Source of the DNA: Streptomyces griseus subsp. griseus
Lineage (GTDB): Bacteria > Actinomycetota > Actinomycetes > Streptomycetales > Streptomycetaceae
DNA length: 11,214 nt
NCBI RefSeq assembly: GCF_000720255.1
Contig: NZ_JOJE01000082.1
Location: forward strand, 1 to 11,214
Reading direction: 5' to 3'
The stretch's first letter is position 1; every line of letters begins with the position of its first letter. Of the stretch, positions 1 to 7,356 are shown one piece after another. The notes beneath the pieces were generated by a model, which had not been told where the DNA came from, did not search any database, and saw only the letters and a list, made by a program, of their open reading frames with translations. A program made the position numbers and the translations under genes.

Positions 1-1
1 C

Positions 2-253
2 GAGCGCTGTGTGGACGGGATCACCGCCAACACCGAGGCGCTGCGCGCGAGCGTGGAGAACTCCATCGGCCTGGTCACCGCCCTCAACCCGCACATCGGC
101 TACACGGCCGCCACCGACATCGCCAAGGAGGCCCTCGTCACCGGCCGCGGCGTGGCCGAACTCGTCCTGGAAAAGGGCCTGTTGCCCGCCGAGACCCTTG
201 CCGCCCTGCTGCGGCCCGAAGCGGTCGCAGGAGCCGGCCAGGCCCTGGCCTGA
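2..253 (+). CDS. aspA: Aspartate ammonia-lyase, C-terminal part (5' end outside window)
   Basis: This is the last 83 codons of a fumarase/aspartase superfamily enzyme, open from the window edge to a TGA at 251-253. The reading ERCVDGITAN, followed by ENSIGLVTALNPHIGY and the block with AKEAL and GVAELVLEKGLL, matches the C-terminal domain of bacterial AspA. That enzyme deaminates L-aspartate to fumarate and ammonia in the cytosol as a homotetramer. A class II fumarase shares this layout, but the CVDGITAN and AATDIAKEAL wording is closer to aspartase as I remember the family. The catalytic serine loop lies upstream, outside the window, so activity cannot be judged. Nothing in the visible part is broken. 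The next gene, on the same strand, begins within about 20 bp and is a pseudogene. Confidence 0.85.
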   Translation, partial: ERCVDGITANTEALRASVENSIGLVTALNPHIGYTAATDIAKEALVTGRGVAELVLEKGLLPAETLAALLRPEAVAGAGQALA

Positions 254-268
254 GGTGCGCACCGATCG

Positions 269-835
269 ATGACCACAGCGGTCACCAGTCCGCGTCGTTC
301 CCTTGGCCCAATACTGGTGGGCCCTGTGGCTGTTCGCTTTCGGCGCCTTGGTCGCGGGCCGGATCGTCGCGCCTCTGTGGCGCAACGCCTATCACAGATT
401 CCGGGTCGCTGAGGTGGCGGCGGAGTCGGACGACGTGGTGTCGGTGCGCGTCACCGGCCGCCACCTCGACAAGTTGCCGGTTCTCGTCGTCGCGGCACGC
501 TACGGCCGTACGTTGCGCCTGACCGCCAAGGCGGTCGGCAGTCGGCGACCAGGGCGCGTACCTCGTCGACCAGCACGGCGTCGTTCTCACTGCGCACCCG
601 GTAGAGCACGACGACATCGTCGGCCGGTTCCTCCTCCAGCAGAGCTCGAACCGGCGTGGTCCCAGGGAGCTCGCCGTTCGAGCCGGACGGTCTCCGTGCC
701 CCGATTCCCGACCTGACCGAACGCGATGTGTACGTCTGCGGCCCGCCCGCGATGACCTCGGCCGTGCTCAGCGCCCTGCGCAGGCTGAAGGTTCCCGACC
801 GGCAAGTGCACGCCGAGCGGTTCGGTCCGGCCTGA
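269..835 (+). pseudogene. Ferric-reductase-like flavoprotein (ferredoxin-NADP reductase fold), heavily rearranged
   Basis: Pieces of one gene survive in several frames. From 303 the reading YWWALWLFAFGALVAGRIV gives the last membrane helix. It is followed by the start of the FAD-binding beta-barrel (RFRVAEV, VVSVRVTGRHLDKLP), and then by LRLTAKAVG after an internal deletion of roughly 20 codons. From 662 the frame resumes with SPFEPDGLRAPIPDLTERDV and the NAD-binding signature YVCGPPAMTSAVL, ending HAERFGPA and TGA at 833-835. The block expected between them is present but inverted (separate entry). An ATG at 269 followed by MTTAVTSPRRS may be the old start, with the heme/membrane domain deleted behind it. 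The intact family is a membrane ferric reductase or related flavocytochrome that passes electrons from NAD(P)H through FAD. This copy cannot make a protein. Confidence 0.85.
541..660 (-). other. Inverted internal segment of the flavoprotein pseudogene
   Basis: On the minus strand this stretch has no stop and reads TTPVRALLEEEPADD, then VVVLYRVRSENDAVLVDEV and RALVADC. In the intact family, GVTPxRALLEE and VVLYRVRSE follow the FAD domain and precede FEPDGLR and CGPPAMTS. The plus-strand flanks end with LTAKAVG (about 540) and restart with PGSSPFEPD (about 662). The piece is therefore correctly placed in the gene but flipped. About 40 codons that should precede it and about 10-15 that should follow are missing. 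The breakpoints are estimates, good to a few bases. Confidence 0.85.
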
Positions 836-856
836 GCCCCGCCTTGCGGCGGTTAT

Positions 857-957
857 CCGGCTCGAGACCCAGGCAGCGGGTACAGACACCATGATTGATT
901 TGAATAGCCGTCGAGAACGACGTGGACGTGGGTGATGCACGGCCTCACTCGAGCCGG
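857..957. promoter_or_regulatory. Leader region of trpC with a 10-bp inverted repeat
   Basis: CCGGCTCGAG at 857-866 is matched by its exact reverse complement at 948-957, enclosing 81 nt. Inside, an ATG at 891 opens a 14-codon frame (MIDLNSRRERRGRG, stop 933-935). It has no Trp codons, so it is not a classical trp attenuator peptide. Both arms contain the self-complementary hexamer CTCGAG, so part of the match is trivial. The repeat lies just 5' of the trpC ribosome-binding site and could fold in the mRNA. A regulatory role is inference only. Confidence 0.25.
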
Positions 958-998
958 GAGACGTCCGCAGCGGCAGACAATTCGACAAGGAGAGGGCA

Positions 999-1799
999 AT
1001 GAGCGTTCTTGATGGGATCCTCGCGGGAGTCCGCGAAGACTTGGCAGAGCGTAAGCGTGCGACGCCGCTGGCGGAGTTGCGCTCCAGGGCAGCGGACGCG
1101 GCACCCGCGATCGACCCGCTGCCCGCGTTCCGGGCGCCCGGGGTGTCCGTCATCGCCGAGGTGAAGCGAAGGAGCCCCAGCAAGGGTGCGCTGGCGGACA
1201 TTCCCGACCCCGCATCGCTCGCCGTGCAGTACGCGGCCGGCGGTGCCGCTGCGATCAGCGTGCTGACCGAACGCAGACGTTTCGGCGGCTCTCTCGCCGA
1301 TCTGGACGCCGTACGCGCCCGGGTCGATGTGCCCGTTCTGCGCAAGGACTTCATCGTCGACCCCTACCAGCTGTGGGAAGCCCGCGCGCATGGCGCCGAT
1401 CTTGCGCTTCTCATGGTCGTGTCGCTGGACGACGGCCAACTCGTCGACCTGATGGGACTGTGCGAGGAGTTGGGTCTCACACCGCTCGTGGAGGCGCACA
1501 CCGCCGACGAAGTGCGGCGCGCCGCTGCGGCGGGAGCCGAGCTCCTCGGCATCAACGCGCGGGACCTGACAACGCTGGACGTGGATCGCAGTGTGTTCGC
1601 AGAGCTCGTGACCGCCATCCCGGACGGCACGGTCAAGGTCGCGGAATCGGGAGTGACGGGCCCGAAGGACGTCGCGGAATATCGCGGTTGGGGAGCCGAC
1701 GTGGTACTGGTCGGCGAGGCACTGGTCCGCTCGGGGGACCCGAGCACCGCCGTGCGCGAGTTCATCGAGGCGGCCGGGCACCGGGCGCGACGGTCCTGA
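999..1799 (+). CDS. trpC: Indole-3-glycerol-phosphate synthase
   Basis: The complete 266-residue protein has the usual length for the family. It closes the indole ring of CdRP to give indole-3-glycerol phosphate in tryptophan synthesis, in the cytosol. All the catalytic positions I know for the TIM barrel are visible: E54 and K56 in [13 protein letters not shown]116 in [12 protein letters not shown]165 in LVEAH, N186 in GINARDL, and E216/S217 in VAESGV. The phosphate-binding loop around [10 protein letters not shown] is also intact. The start is the ATG at 999, with AAGGAGAG at about 987-994 as ribosome-binding site. The gene stands alone: no trpA, trpB or trpM lies downstream, only a terminator and a convergent permease. 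It may therefore be a second trpC copy serving a specialised pathway, or an isolated housekeeping gene; the window does not decide. Confidence 0.95.
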   Translation: MSVLDGILAGVREDLAERKRATPLAELRSRAADAAPAIDPLPAFRAPGVSVIAEVKRRSPSKGALADIPDPASLAVQYAAGGAAAISVLTERRRFGGSLADLDAVRARVDVPVLRKDFIVDPYQLWEARAHGADLALLMVVSLDDGQLVDLMGLCEELGLTPLVEAHTADEVRRAAAAGAELLGINARDLTTLDVDRSVFAELVTAIPDGTVKVAESGVTGPKDVAEYRGWGADVVLVGEALVRSGDPSTAVREFIEAAGHRARRS

Positions 1800-1902
1800 C
1801 CTGTCTCTCGACCTGCCGGCTCACGGAGCCTGTTCTGGCTGACCCGGCCCGGCACACTCGCCTGAGCCGGCTGACGGCCCGGACGGTCGCTGAGGCTTCG
1901 GC

Positions 1903-1939
1903 GGCCCCGTCGCAGTGACTTCGCGCCCGCGACGGGGCC
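1903..1939. terminator. Bidirectional terminator hairpin between trpC and the permease
   Basis: GGCCCCGTCGC at 1903-1913 and its exact reverse complement at 1929-1939 form an 11-bp stem with a 15-nt loop. It lies about 100 bp after the trpC stop and 12 bp beyond the permease stop codon, where the two genes converge. There is no U-tract, as is common for actinobacterial terminators. Confidence 0.7.
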
Positions 1940-1951
1940 ACGTGCCCTCGG

Positions 1952-3439
1952 TCATACGGAGTCGACGTCGGTCGTGGCGAGCTTGGCATAGACGTCGGGC
2001 CGGTTGCGTCGAATCCGCACAGCAAGGGCCGCGCCGGTCGCGAAGATGACCGGAGTGAGCGCGACCAGCGCCCAGTTGACGGCGGGTGCGGCACCGGTGA
2101 AGAGATTGAGGCGTGTGCAGACCAGACCGGTGATCACGGCCAGGAGGAGCGCGGCGGCCACCGGTGCGGCGACCGTACGCAGGCGTCCCGCCGCGTCAGC
2201 GCCGCGGTTGCGGCGGAAGAAGACGGCCACGGCGCAGGCCGCGAGCGTCTGCAGCGCCAGGATGCCGACCACTCCGGGCGTGTTCACCCACAGCAGGAAC
2301 TGGTTGTAGGGGTGCGCGCCGATCACGGCGAACACGGCGGTGACGACGGCCGCGAGTACGGTCTGCGCGATGCCGGAGACCCAGGGCGAGCCGTGCCGGG
2401 GGTGGATGCGGCCCAGGGCGGCGGGGGCGGCGCCTTCGGAGGACAGTGCGTAGCCGTAGCGGGTGATGGCGTTGTGGAAGGCGAGCAGGGAGGCCAGGAG
2501 GCTGCTGACGATCAGCACGCGCTGGAGGTCGGTGGCCCAGCCGCCCACGTAGCGGGTCATGGCCGTGAAGAACATCTCGGCGGGGTTCTGTGCCGCGGTC
2601 CCGACGGCCTTGTCGTCGCCGAAGGCCTGGACGATGACCCAGACGACGAACGTGTAGAAGAGGCCGAGGAAGCCGACGGCCAAGTAAGTGGCGCGGGGGA
2701 CGGTGCGGTTGGGGTCGCGGGCCTCCTCGCGGTAGAGGGCGGTGGCCTCGAAGCCGATGAAGGCGGCGATGGCGAGGCCCAGCGGTGCGCTCATCTGCGA
2801 GGTGAAGACATGGGAGGGGGCGAAGGAGGCCAGGCTCAGGCCGTGCGCGCCGCCCTTGACGAGGATCGCTCCGGCGAGCAGGGCCAGGACGGCGGTCTCC
2901 GCGATCAGCAGGGCGCCGAGTACCTTGGCGCCGACGTGGATGGACCGGAACCCGAGGAACCACACCACGGCGATCCCGGCGAAGGCGTAGACCGGCCAGG
3001 GCAGGTCGACGCCCAGGAGGTCGTTCGCGGTGCCGGCGGCGAAGAAGCCGAAGGCCCCGTAGGTGCCGATCTGCAGGGCGTTGTAGGAGAACACCGCGAG
3101 CAGCGCGGCCCCCAGTCCGGCTGGGCGGCCCAGGCCTCGGGAGATGTACGAGTAGAAGGCGCCCGCGTTGCGGACATGAGGCGTCATGGCGGTGAAACCG
3201 ACCGCGAACAGGCACAGTACGACGCCGACCACCAGGTAGGCGACCGGGGCGCCGATACCGCCGAAGAGGATCGCGAGCGGGGCGATGCCGGCCATGACGG
3301 TGAGCGGGGCGGCGGCCGCCACCACGAAGAAGACGATGTCGGTGACGCCGAGCGAGGCACGTTGCAGACGGCCGGTCGGGTCCCCTGCGGTGGCCGCCGG
3401 GGGCTGTTGGGGAGGGGTGGAAGTGTGAGGCTCGGTCAT
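1952..3439 (-). CDS. APC-family amino-acid permease
   Basis: This is a 495-residue integral membrane transporter with about 12 hydrophobic segments, the standard size and topology for the amino acid-polyamine-organocation superfamily. Family marks include the first helix with AAAAPLTVMAGIAPLA (about 41-56), NAGAFYSYISRGLG (91-104), AAFIGFEATALYREEA (225-240) and DPNRTVPRA (242-250), then ALSSEGAAP in the second half. It should import an amino acid or amine by cation symport; the substrate is not readable. The start at 3439 is preferred over the long upstream extension because GGAG (plus-strand 3446-3449) sits 6 nt before this ATG and family homology begins here. The upstream part of the frame is arginine/proline-rich shadow of the amidohydrolase gene. 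Its stop lies next to the terminator at 1903-1939. It is 89 bp downstream of the broken amidohydrolase on the same strand, so the two were probably one operon. Confidence 0.93.
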   Translation of the reverse strand: MTEPHTSTPPQQPPAATAGDPTGRLQRASLGVTDIVFFVVAAAAPLTVMAGIAPLAILFGGIGAPVAYLVVGVVLCLFAVGFTAMTPHVRNAGAFYSYISRGLGRPAGLGAALLAVFSYNALQIGTYGAFGFFAAGTANDLLGVDLPWPVYAFAGIAVVWFLGFRSIHVGAKVLGALLIAETAVLALLAGAILVKGGAHGLSLASFAPSHVFTSQMSAPLGLAIAAFIGFEATALYREEARDPNRTVPRATYLAVGFLGLFYTFVVWVIVQAFGDDKAVGTAAQNPAEMFFTAMTRYVGGWATDLQRVLIVSSLLASLLAFHNAITRYGYALSSEGAAPAALGRIHPRHGSPWVSGIAQTVLAAVVTAVFAVIGAHPYNQFLLWVNTPGVVGILALQTLAACAVAVFFRRNRGADAAGRLRTVAAPVAAALLLAVITGLVCTRLNLFTGAAPAVNWALVALTPVIFATGAALAVRIRRNRPDVYAKLATTDVDSV

Positions 3440-3528
3440 GGTGGTCTCCGCGTGATGGTGATGCGTGAGGTCGACGGGGAGGGGGCTGTCCCTGGCACGC
3501 GGGCCCGGCGATGACGGACGCGGTGAGG

Positions 3529-4850
3529 CTATAGCTCTCCGGCCGGCACGGGGGCGGGGGTGCCGGAGCCGTGCGTGCGCCGGCCGGCGAGCCAGGTGCC
3601 CAGGACGGGCAGGTGCGCGAGGTCGCGGGGAGCGGTCTCGACCGGATCGGCGGCGAGATGTACCAGGTCGGCGCGCATTCCGGGGCGCAGGACGCCCCAT
3701 TCCTTCTCCTCGGACGCCTGGTAGGCGCATCCGGCGGAGTAGGCGGCCAGGGCGGTCGCGGTGTCGATCCGCTCCTGGGGAAGCCAGCCGCCCTCGGGGA
3801 CTCCCTCGGGCGTCTGACGGGTCACGGCGGTGGCGACGCCCCGCAGCGGTTCGTGATCGGTGACCGGCCAGTCGCTGCCGAACGCGATGCGGGCGCCGGA
3901 GGCGAGCAGGGCCGCGATCTGGTACTGGCGGCCACCGCGTTCCGGGCCGATCTTCGGCAGGATGAGGTCGGTCATCAGCCGGTCGGGCTGGGCCCACAGC
4001 GGCTGAAGATTGGCAATCACCCCGAGGTCGGCGAAGCGGGGCAGGTCGGCGGGGTCGATCAGCTGGGCGTGGGCGATGACCGGACGGCGGTCGCGGGGGC
4101 CGTTGGCGTGGGCCGCGGCTTCGATCGCGTCGAGGGCGACCCGGACACCGCCGTCGCCGAGCGCGTGGATGTGCGGCTGGAATCCGAGGGCGTCGATCGC
4201 GGTGACGGCCTCCGCCAGTTCTGTCGGTGTCCAGTTGGCGATGCCGTGGGAGTGCGGGCAGTCGGTGTAGGGCTCCAGGAGGGCGGCCGTGCCGGACTCG
4301 ATGACCCCGTCCGCGAAGAACTTCACGGTGTGCGCGGTGAGCAGCCCGGGGGCGGCGCCCTCCACACGCTCACGCTCGGCGGCGAGCCGGGGGAGCTGCT
4401 CGCGCCATTGTTCAGGCCCCAGGAAGAAGCCGAGGTCGGCCCGGACCGGCAGTCCCGGGGCGCTGGTGGCCGCGGTGATCCAGACGTCGGCGTGGTGCGG
4501 TTCCACCCAGGCGTCCTGCATCCAGGTCACACCGGAGGCGGCGAACCGGGCGGCGGTCTCGCGTCCACCTGGGTTTCGTGGGACGGCCGGGGGACGAGGT
4601 CGAGGACCGGCAGAACGGCGCCGAACTCGCGCAGGGTGCCCAGTGGTTCGGTGGAGCCGTGCCTGCGTACGATCTCCCCGCCGTCCGGGTCGGACGTGGC
4701 GGCCGTGAACCCGGCCCGGCGCAGCGCCTCGCTGTTCACCCACGCGGTGTGGTGGTCCATCGTGCGCAGCACCACGGGCCGGTCGGGGACGGCCGCGTCC
4801 AGCCGGCGGGCGTCGAACCGGCCATCAGGGGCGAGCCAGGCGTCGAAACC
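3529..4850 (-). pseudogene. YtcJ-type amidohydrolase (Amidohydro_3), N-terminus deleted and frameshifted
   Basis: The C-terminal 340 or so residues are well preserved. They include GVTWMQDAWVEP, VKFFADGVIESG, HIHALGDGG, the IAHAQLIDP stretch, FGSDWPVTDHEPL and the C-terminal RADLVHLAADP strand. These are the metal-site and barrel motifs of this predicted metal-dependent amidohydrolase family. Upstream, from about 4562, the homology continues in another frame (DRPVVLRTMDHHTAWVN, SEALRRAGF, GTLREFGAVLPVLDLVP). One base lost at about 4560-4562 would explain the shift: VDA then ETAARFAASG. At about 4850 the homology stops abruptly. Around 100 N-terminal residues, including the expected HxH metal ligands, are absent and replaced by an opposing MBL gene. 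It cannot yield an active enzyme. It lies upstream of, and co-directional with, the permease, so substrate uptake and hydrolysis were probably coupled. Confidence 0.88.
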
Positions 4851-5339
4851 GTCGGGGAGACGGTCGTGATCGTCGATCCGGGCATGGTCGCGGACCGCCG
4901 ACTCATCCTGGATCCGCTCACGCACCACGGGCTGAGCCCCGAAGACGTCACCGATGTGATCTTCAGCCACCACCACCCGGACCACACGCTGAACGCGGCC
5001 CTGTTTCCCGAGGCCCGCTTCCACGACCACATGGCCATCTACCAGGACGACATCTGGGAGGACCGCGATGCCGACGGGTACCGGCTCTCCCCGTCGATCA
5101 CGCTGATGACGACGCCCGGCCACACCGCGGAGGACGTCAGCACTCTGGTCACGGCCGACGAGGGGCTGGTGGTCCTGACCCATCTGTGGTGGACCGCCGA
5201 GGGACCGGCCGACGATCCCTTCGCGCCCGACCGTGAGCAGTTGCGGGCGGCCAGGGAGAAGGTCTTGAGCCTCGGTCCGGCGCTGATCGTGCCGGGACAC
5301 GGGGCACCCTTCGTGCCGTCCGCGTCGACCCCGGTCTAG
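4851..5339 (+). pseudogene. Metallo-beta-lactamase-fold hydrolase, 5'-truncated
   Basis: An open frame of about 162 residues ends with TAG at 5337-5339. It starts abruptly at GETVVIVDPGMVADRR, normally the second strand of the fold. Metal-site motifs remain: SHHHPDHT (HxHxDH), TTPGHTAED with the third histidine, and PGHGAPF near the C-terminus. The LTHLWWTAEGPADDPF stretch matches a Streptomyces MBL subgroup as I remember it. About 30 N-terminal residues and the natural start and ribosome-binding site are gone. A GTG at 4866 is in frame but has no convincing ribosome-binding site. The fold lacks its first strands, so it is probably inactive, although both metal-binding motifs survive. It is fused head to head with the amidohydrolase remnant. 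The intact family hydrolyses small esters, thioesters or phosphoesters; the substrate is unknown. Confidence 0.82.
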
Positions 5340-5561
5340 CCGGCCTGCCGTCGTCGCCCTGCCATCGAGCTACGGCCGACACCGTCCCGCCCTCTCCTCT
5401 CCCATGGGAAGCGACGACCTGGCCCAGATCGATGTGAGCCTCGCGGCCAGGTTCGTCTGCCAGTTCCGGCGTGCCCGCGGTCTGCTGGTGGAGGACCCCG
5501 ACCTGCATCGGGACGCGGCGCAAAGGACGGCACTCCCGTCGTCATCGCGGCGGGGGCTGGT
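5340..5561. other. Unassigned spacer between MBL and MMPL remnants
   Basis: No complete gene was found. The plus-strand frame from 5404 (DLAQIDVSLAARFVCQF, then RRARGLLVEDPDLHRDAAQ) has high G/C third positions up to about 5525 and looks like a coding fragment, but I recognise no family. A second frame from about 5511 (DGTPVVIAAGAG) looks Rossmann-like but is too short to assign. It could be another decayed gene. Confidence 0.3.
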
Positions 5562-6123
5562 TCAACGCCCGGTGGTATGCGGTCGAGCCGCTTTCCGAAG
5601 GGCCGGCTGATCGGGGCGTTCGATGGACAGCCTGGGCAGCCTTCGGGCGAGCGGTGCGGGTAGCCAAGAAGCCCACCTGCCCAGCATCTGCATGCCGGCT
5701 GGGACGATGAGGCAGCGGATGACCACGGCGTCGAGACAGGGGACCGTTGAAACCGGGACCGAAGCCGTCGGCGAGCAGGTCGTAGGCCTGGCGTGAGGTG
5801 GTGGCCCTGGGTCGTTACCGGAGTCGGCGAAGCCCAGGCGCATGCTCAGTGCAGTTCCCGACAGGGCCAGCAGGGCGATCGCCCCCACCAGCAGTGTCGT
5901 GAGCGGGCGGCCCTGCACGAGGCCTGCCATCGCGCGCCAGCGGCTGCCTTCGGCCCTGCCCTTCTCCGCGGCCTCGGCCGCCTGCTTGCCGACATGGCGC
6001 TGGATGCGCTGACCGCACAGCGCGAGCAGCGCGGGCAGCAGTACCAGGGAGGCGGCCACGGTGATCAACACGGTGATCGCCACGGCGAGGGCGATGCCGT
6101 CGATGATGACGGTACGGTGGCCG
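5562..6123 (-). pseudogene. MMPL/RND-family exporter, remnant with internal deletion
   Basis: Reading from the 5' side, IDGIALAVAITVLITVAAS and LVLLPALLALCGQRIQRH give the last helix and loop of the first half. SRWRAMAGLVQGRPLTTLL, ALSGTALSMRLGFADSGNDP then opens the second half. A frameshift at about 5805-5811 moves TSRQAYDLLADGFGPGFNGPL to the next frame. At about 5730-5735 the reading jumps directly to DAVVIRCLIVPAGMQ and LARRLPRLSIE, the extreme C-terminus. Roughly 300 codons between are missing, as is everything before about 6123. Intact MMPL proteins are inner-membrane lipid or drug exporters of about 700-750 residues driven by the proton gradient. The present frame ends with TGA at 5562-5564 and cannot make a transporter. 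Confidence 0.88.
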
Positions 6124-6146
6124 CCCGCACCGGGTGCCGGCCGGTC

Positions 6147-6206
6147 GCGGCCAGGAACGTCCGCCGGGCAGGGGCCGTCCCCTCACCCGGCGGTCCTCCT
6201 GGCCGC
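6147..6206. repeat. 60-nt compound hairpin upstream of the LacI gene
   Basis: Three nested complementary pairs occur in order: GCGGCCAGGA (6147-6156) with TCCTGGCCGC (6197-6206), CCGCCGGG (6161-6168) with CCCGGCGG (6186-6193), and GGGG (6171-6174) with CCCC (6179-6182). That is 22 exact pairs in 60 nt. It sits between two divergently oriented genes, where a terminator is not expected. It may therefore be a leftover terminator from a deleted gene, a mobile-element end, or a structured leader. Confidence 0.6.
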
Positions 6207-6218
6207 TGTCGCCCGTAC

Positions 6219-6253
6219 GTTGAGTGGTTAACTTCTCAACCGCAAGAACCACT
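6219..6253. promoter_or_regulatory. Nested inverted repeats, candidate operator of the LacI gene
   Basis: AGTGGTT at 6223-6229 is mirrored by AACCACT at 6247-6253. Overlapping this, GTTGAG at 6219-6224 is mirrored by CTCAAC at 6235-6240. The segment is AT-richer than its surroundings and ends 28 bp before the regulator's ATG, a common place for LacI-family autoregulation. No clean -10/-35 pair could be assigned. The binding protein is inferred from position only. Confidence 0.45.
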
Positions 6254-6280
6254 AGCGGTCACACGGCAGTTGGGGTGCGT

Positions 6281-7333
6281 ATGGAGAGCTCTCGTGCCTG
6301 GCGGCGCCCCACGCTCGAGGCCGTCGCCGCATGGGCAGGCGTGTCCACCGCCACGGTGTCGAACGCGCTCAACGGCACCGGACGGCTCTCCGAGGCGACC
6401 AGACAGCGGGTGCTCGCCGCGGCACGCGAACTCGGTTACGCCCCCACCAGTACGACCCGTGCCCTGGCCCGCGGCGGCACCGGAGTGCTCGGCCTGACCA
6501 TGACGACGTACGGCGACCTGCCCGTCCCGTACACCGAGATCCCGTACTACGCACAGCTGACGCTGGGCGCCATGGCAGCGGCCCACGAGCGCGGCTACCT
6601 GCTCCTGGTGATGCCGAGTTCGATGTCACCGTGGATGTGGCTCAACACGCCGATGGACGGCGTCATTCACGTCGGACCGCGCGCCGAGGATCCGGTGCGC
6701 TCCATCCTGCGGGAACGTGGCATACCGATGATCAGCGAAGGCCGGCCACCCAAGCCGCATCCGTGCGACGCATGGGTGGACGCCGACCACGAAGCGGCCC
6801 TGCGCCTGCTGCTCGAGCACCTCGTGCGGTCCGGCGCCCGGCGCATCGGGCTCTCCCTGCCCCTTCACGGCGACGCGTACCCGCACCTGATCGCACACGC
6901 CTACCGGTCCTGGTGCGACGAACACCGCATGCCCGCACTCGTGGAGGAGTACGCCTCACTGCCCGACTACTTCACGGCCGAACAGGACGCCGTCAGCCGG
7001 CTCCTCCACCACGATCCGCGACCGGACGCCGTCATCGGCGTCTACTCCGACTCCGGTCACAACATCCTCGCCGCCGCCCGGCGGCACGGGCTCCGGGTGC
7101 CGCAGGACCTGCTGGTGGCGTGCATCAGCGAGGATCCGGACTACGCGACGACCACCCCACCCCTCACCACCGTCAGCCTCCGCCCGGACCGGGTGGGCGC
7201 CGACGCGGTCGACCTGCTGATCGCTGTCATCAACACCCGCAGCGGCGTGGCCCGACGTCGGCTCGTGCAACCGGTGCTGATCCCTCGACGGTCCACACGG
7301 CGCGCGGTGCGACGGAGGAACGGCACACCGTGA
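6281..7333 (+). CDS. LacI-family transcriptional regulator
   Basis: The 350-residue protein has the full length expected of the family. An N-terminal LacI headpiece spans about 11-66: TLEAVAAWAGVSTATVSNAL with NGTGRLSEATRQRVL and ARELGYAP, then a hinge region. A periplasmic-binding-protein-like sugar-binding domain follows (GVLGLTMTTYGDL, GYLLLVMPSS, MDGVIHVG, HEAALRLLLEHLV, ARRIGLSL, PDAVIGVYSDSG, and LTTVSLRPDRVGADAVDLL near the end). The recognition helix carries T23, A24 and N28 at the positions that specify DNA contacts. The start is the ATG at 6281, with a weak GGGG-containing site before it; GTG at 6275 is also in frame. It is convergent with a GH62 arabinofuranosidase fragment, so hemicellulose-sugar control is plausible but unproven. 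The gene looks intact, although its likely targets here are broken. Confidence 0.92.
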   Translation: MESSRAWRRPTLEAVAAWAGVSTATVSNALNGTGRLSEATRQRVLAAARELGYAPTSTTRALARGGTGVLGLTMTTYGDLPVPYTEIPYYAQLTLGAMAAAHERGYLLLVMPSSMSPWMWLNTPMDGVIHVGPRAEDPVRSILRERGIPMISEGRPPKPHPCDAWVDADHEAALRLLLEHLVRSGARRIGLSLPLHGDAYPHLIAHAYRSWCDEHRMPALVEEYASLPDYFTAEQDAVSRLLHHDPRPDAVIGVYSDSGHNILAAARRHGLRVPQDLLVACISEDPDYATTTPPLTTVSLRPDRVGADAVDLLIAVINTRSGVARRRLVQPVLIPRRSTRRAVRRRNGTP

Positions 7334-7335
7334 GG

Positions 7336-7356
7336 GCGCGTCCCTGAGGGGCGCGC
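7336..7356 (+). terminator. Terminator hairpin after the LacI gene
   Basis: GCGCGTCCC (7336-7344) and GGGGCGCGC (7348-7356) pair over nine positions, one of them G-U, around a TGA loop. It starts two bases after the regulator's stop codon. Confidence 0.65.

Noticed and set aside
891..935. Trp attenuator leader peptide
   Set aside because: The 14-codon ORF has no Trp codons and no clear ribosome-binding site.
945..1781. 278-codon minus-strand ORF
   Set aside because: Antisense to trpC, whose catalytic residues are all in place.
2312..3514. 400-codon plus-strand ORF
   Set aside because: Shadow of the permease; low-complexity Gly/Glu/Asp composition and no ribosome-binding site.
3440..3997. 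In-frame upstream extension of the permease that would give a 681-residue protein
   Set aside because: It overlaps the amidohydrolase in another frame, is Arg/Pro-rich without domains, and a good ribosome-binding site precedes the ATG at 3439. The HHHH stretch there is incidental.
3571..4869. 432-codon plus-strand ORF
   Set aside because: Antisense to the amidohydrolase remnant, which carries clear motifs on the minus strand.
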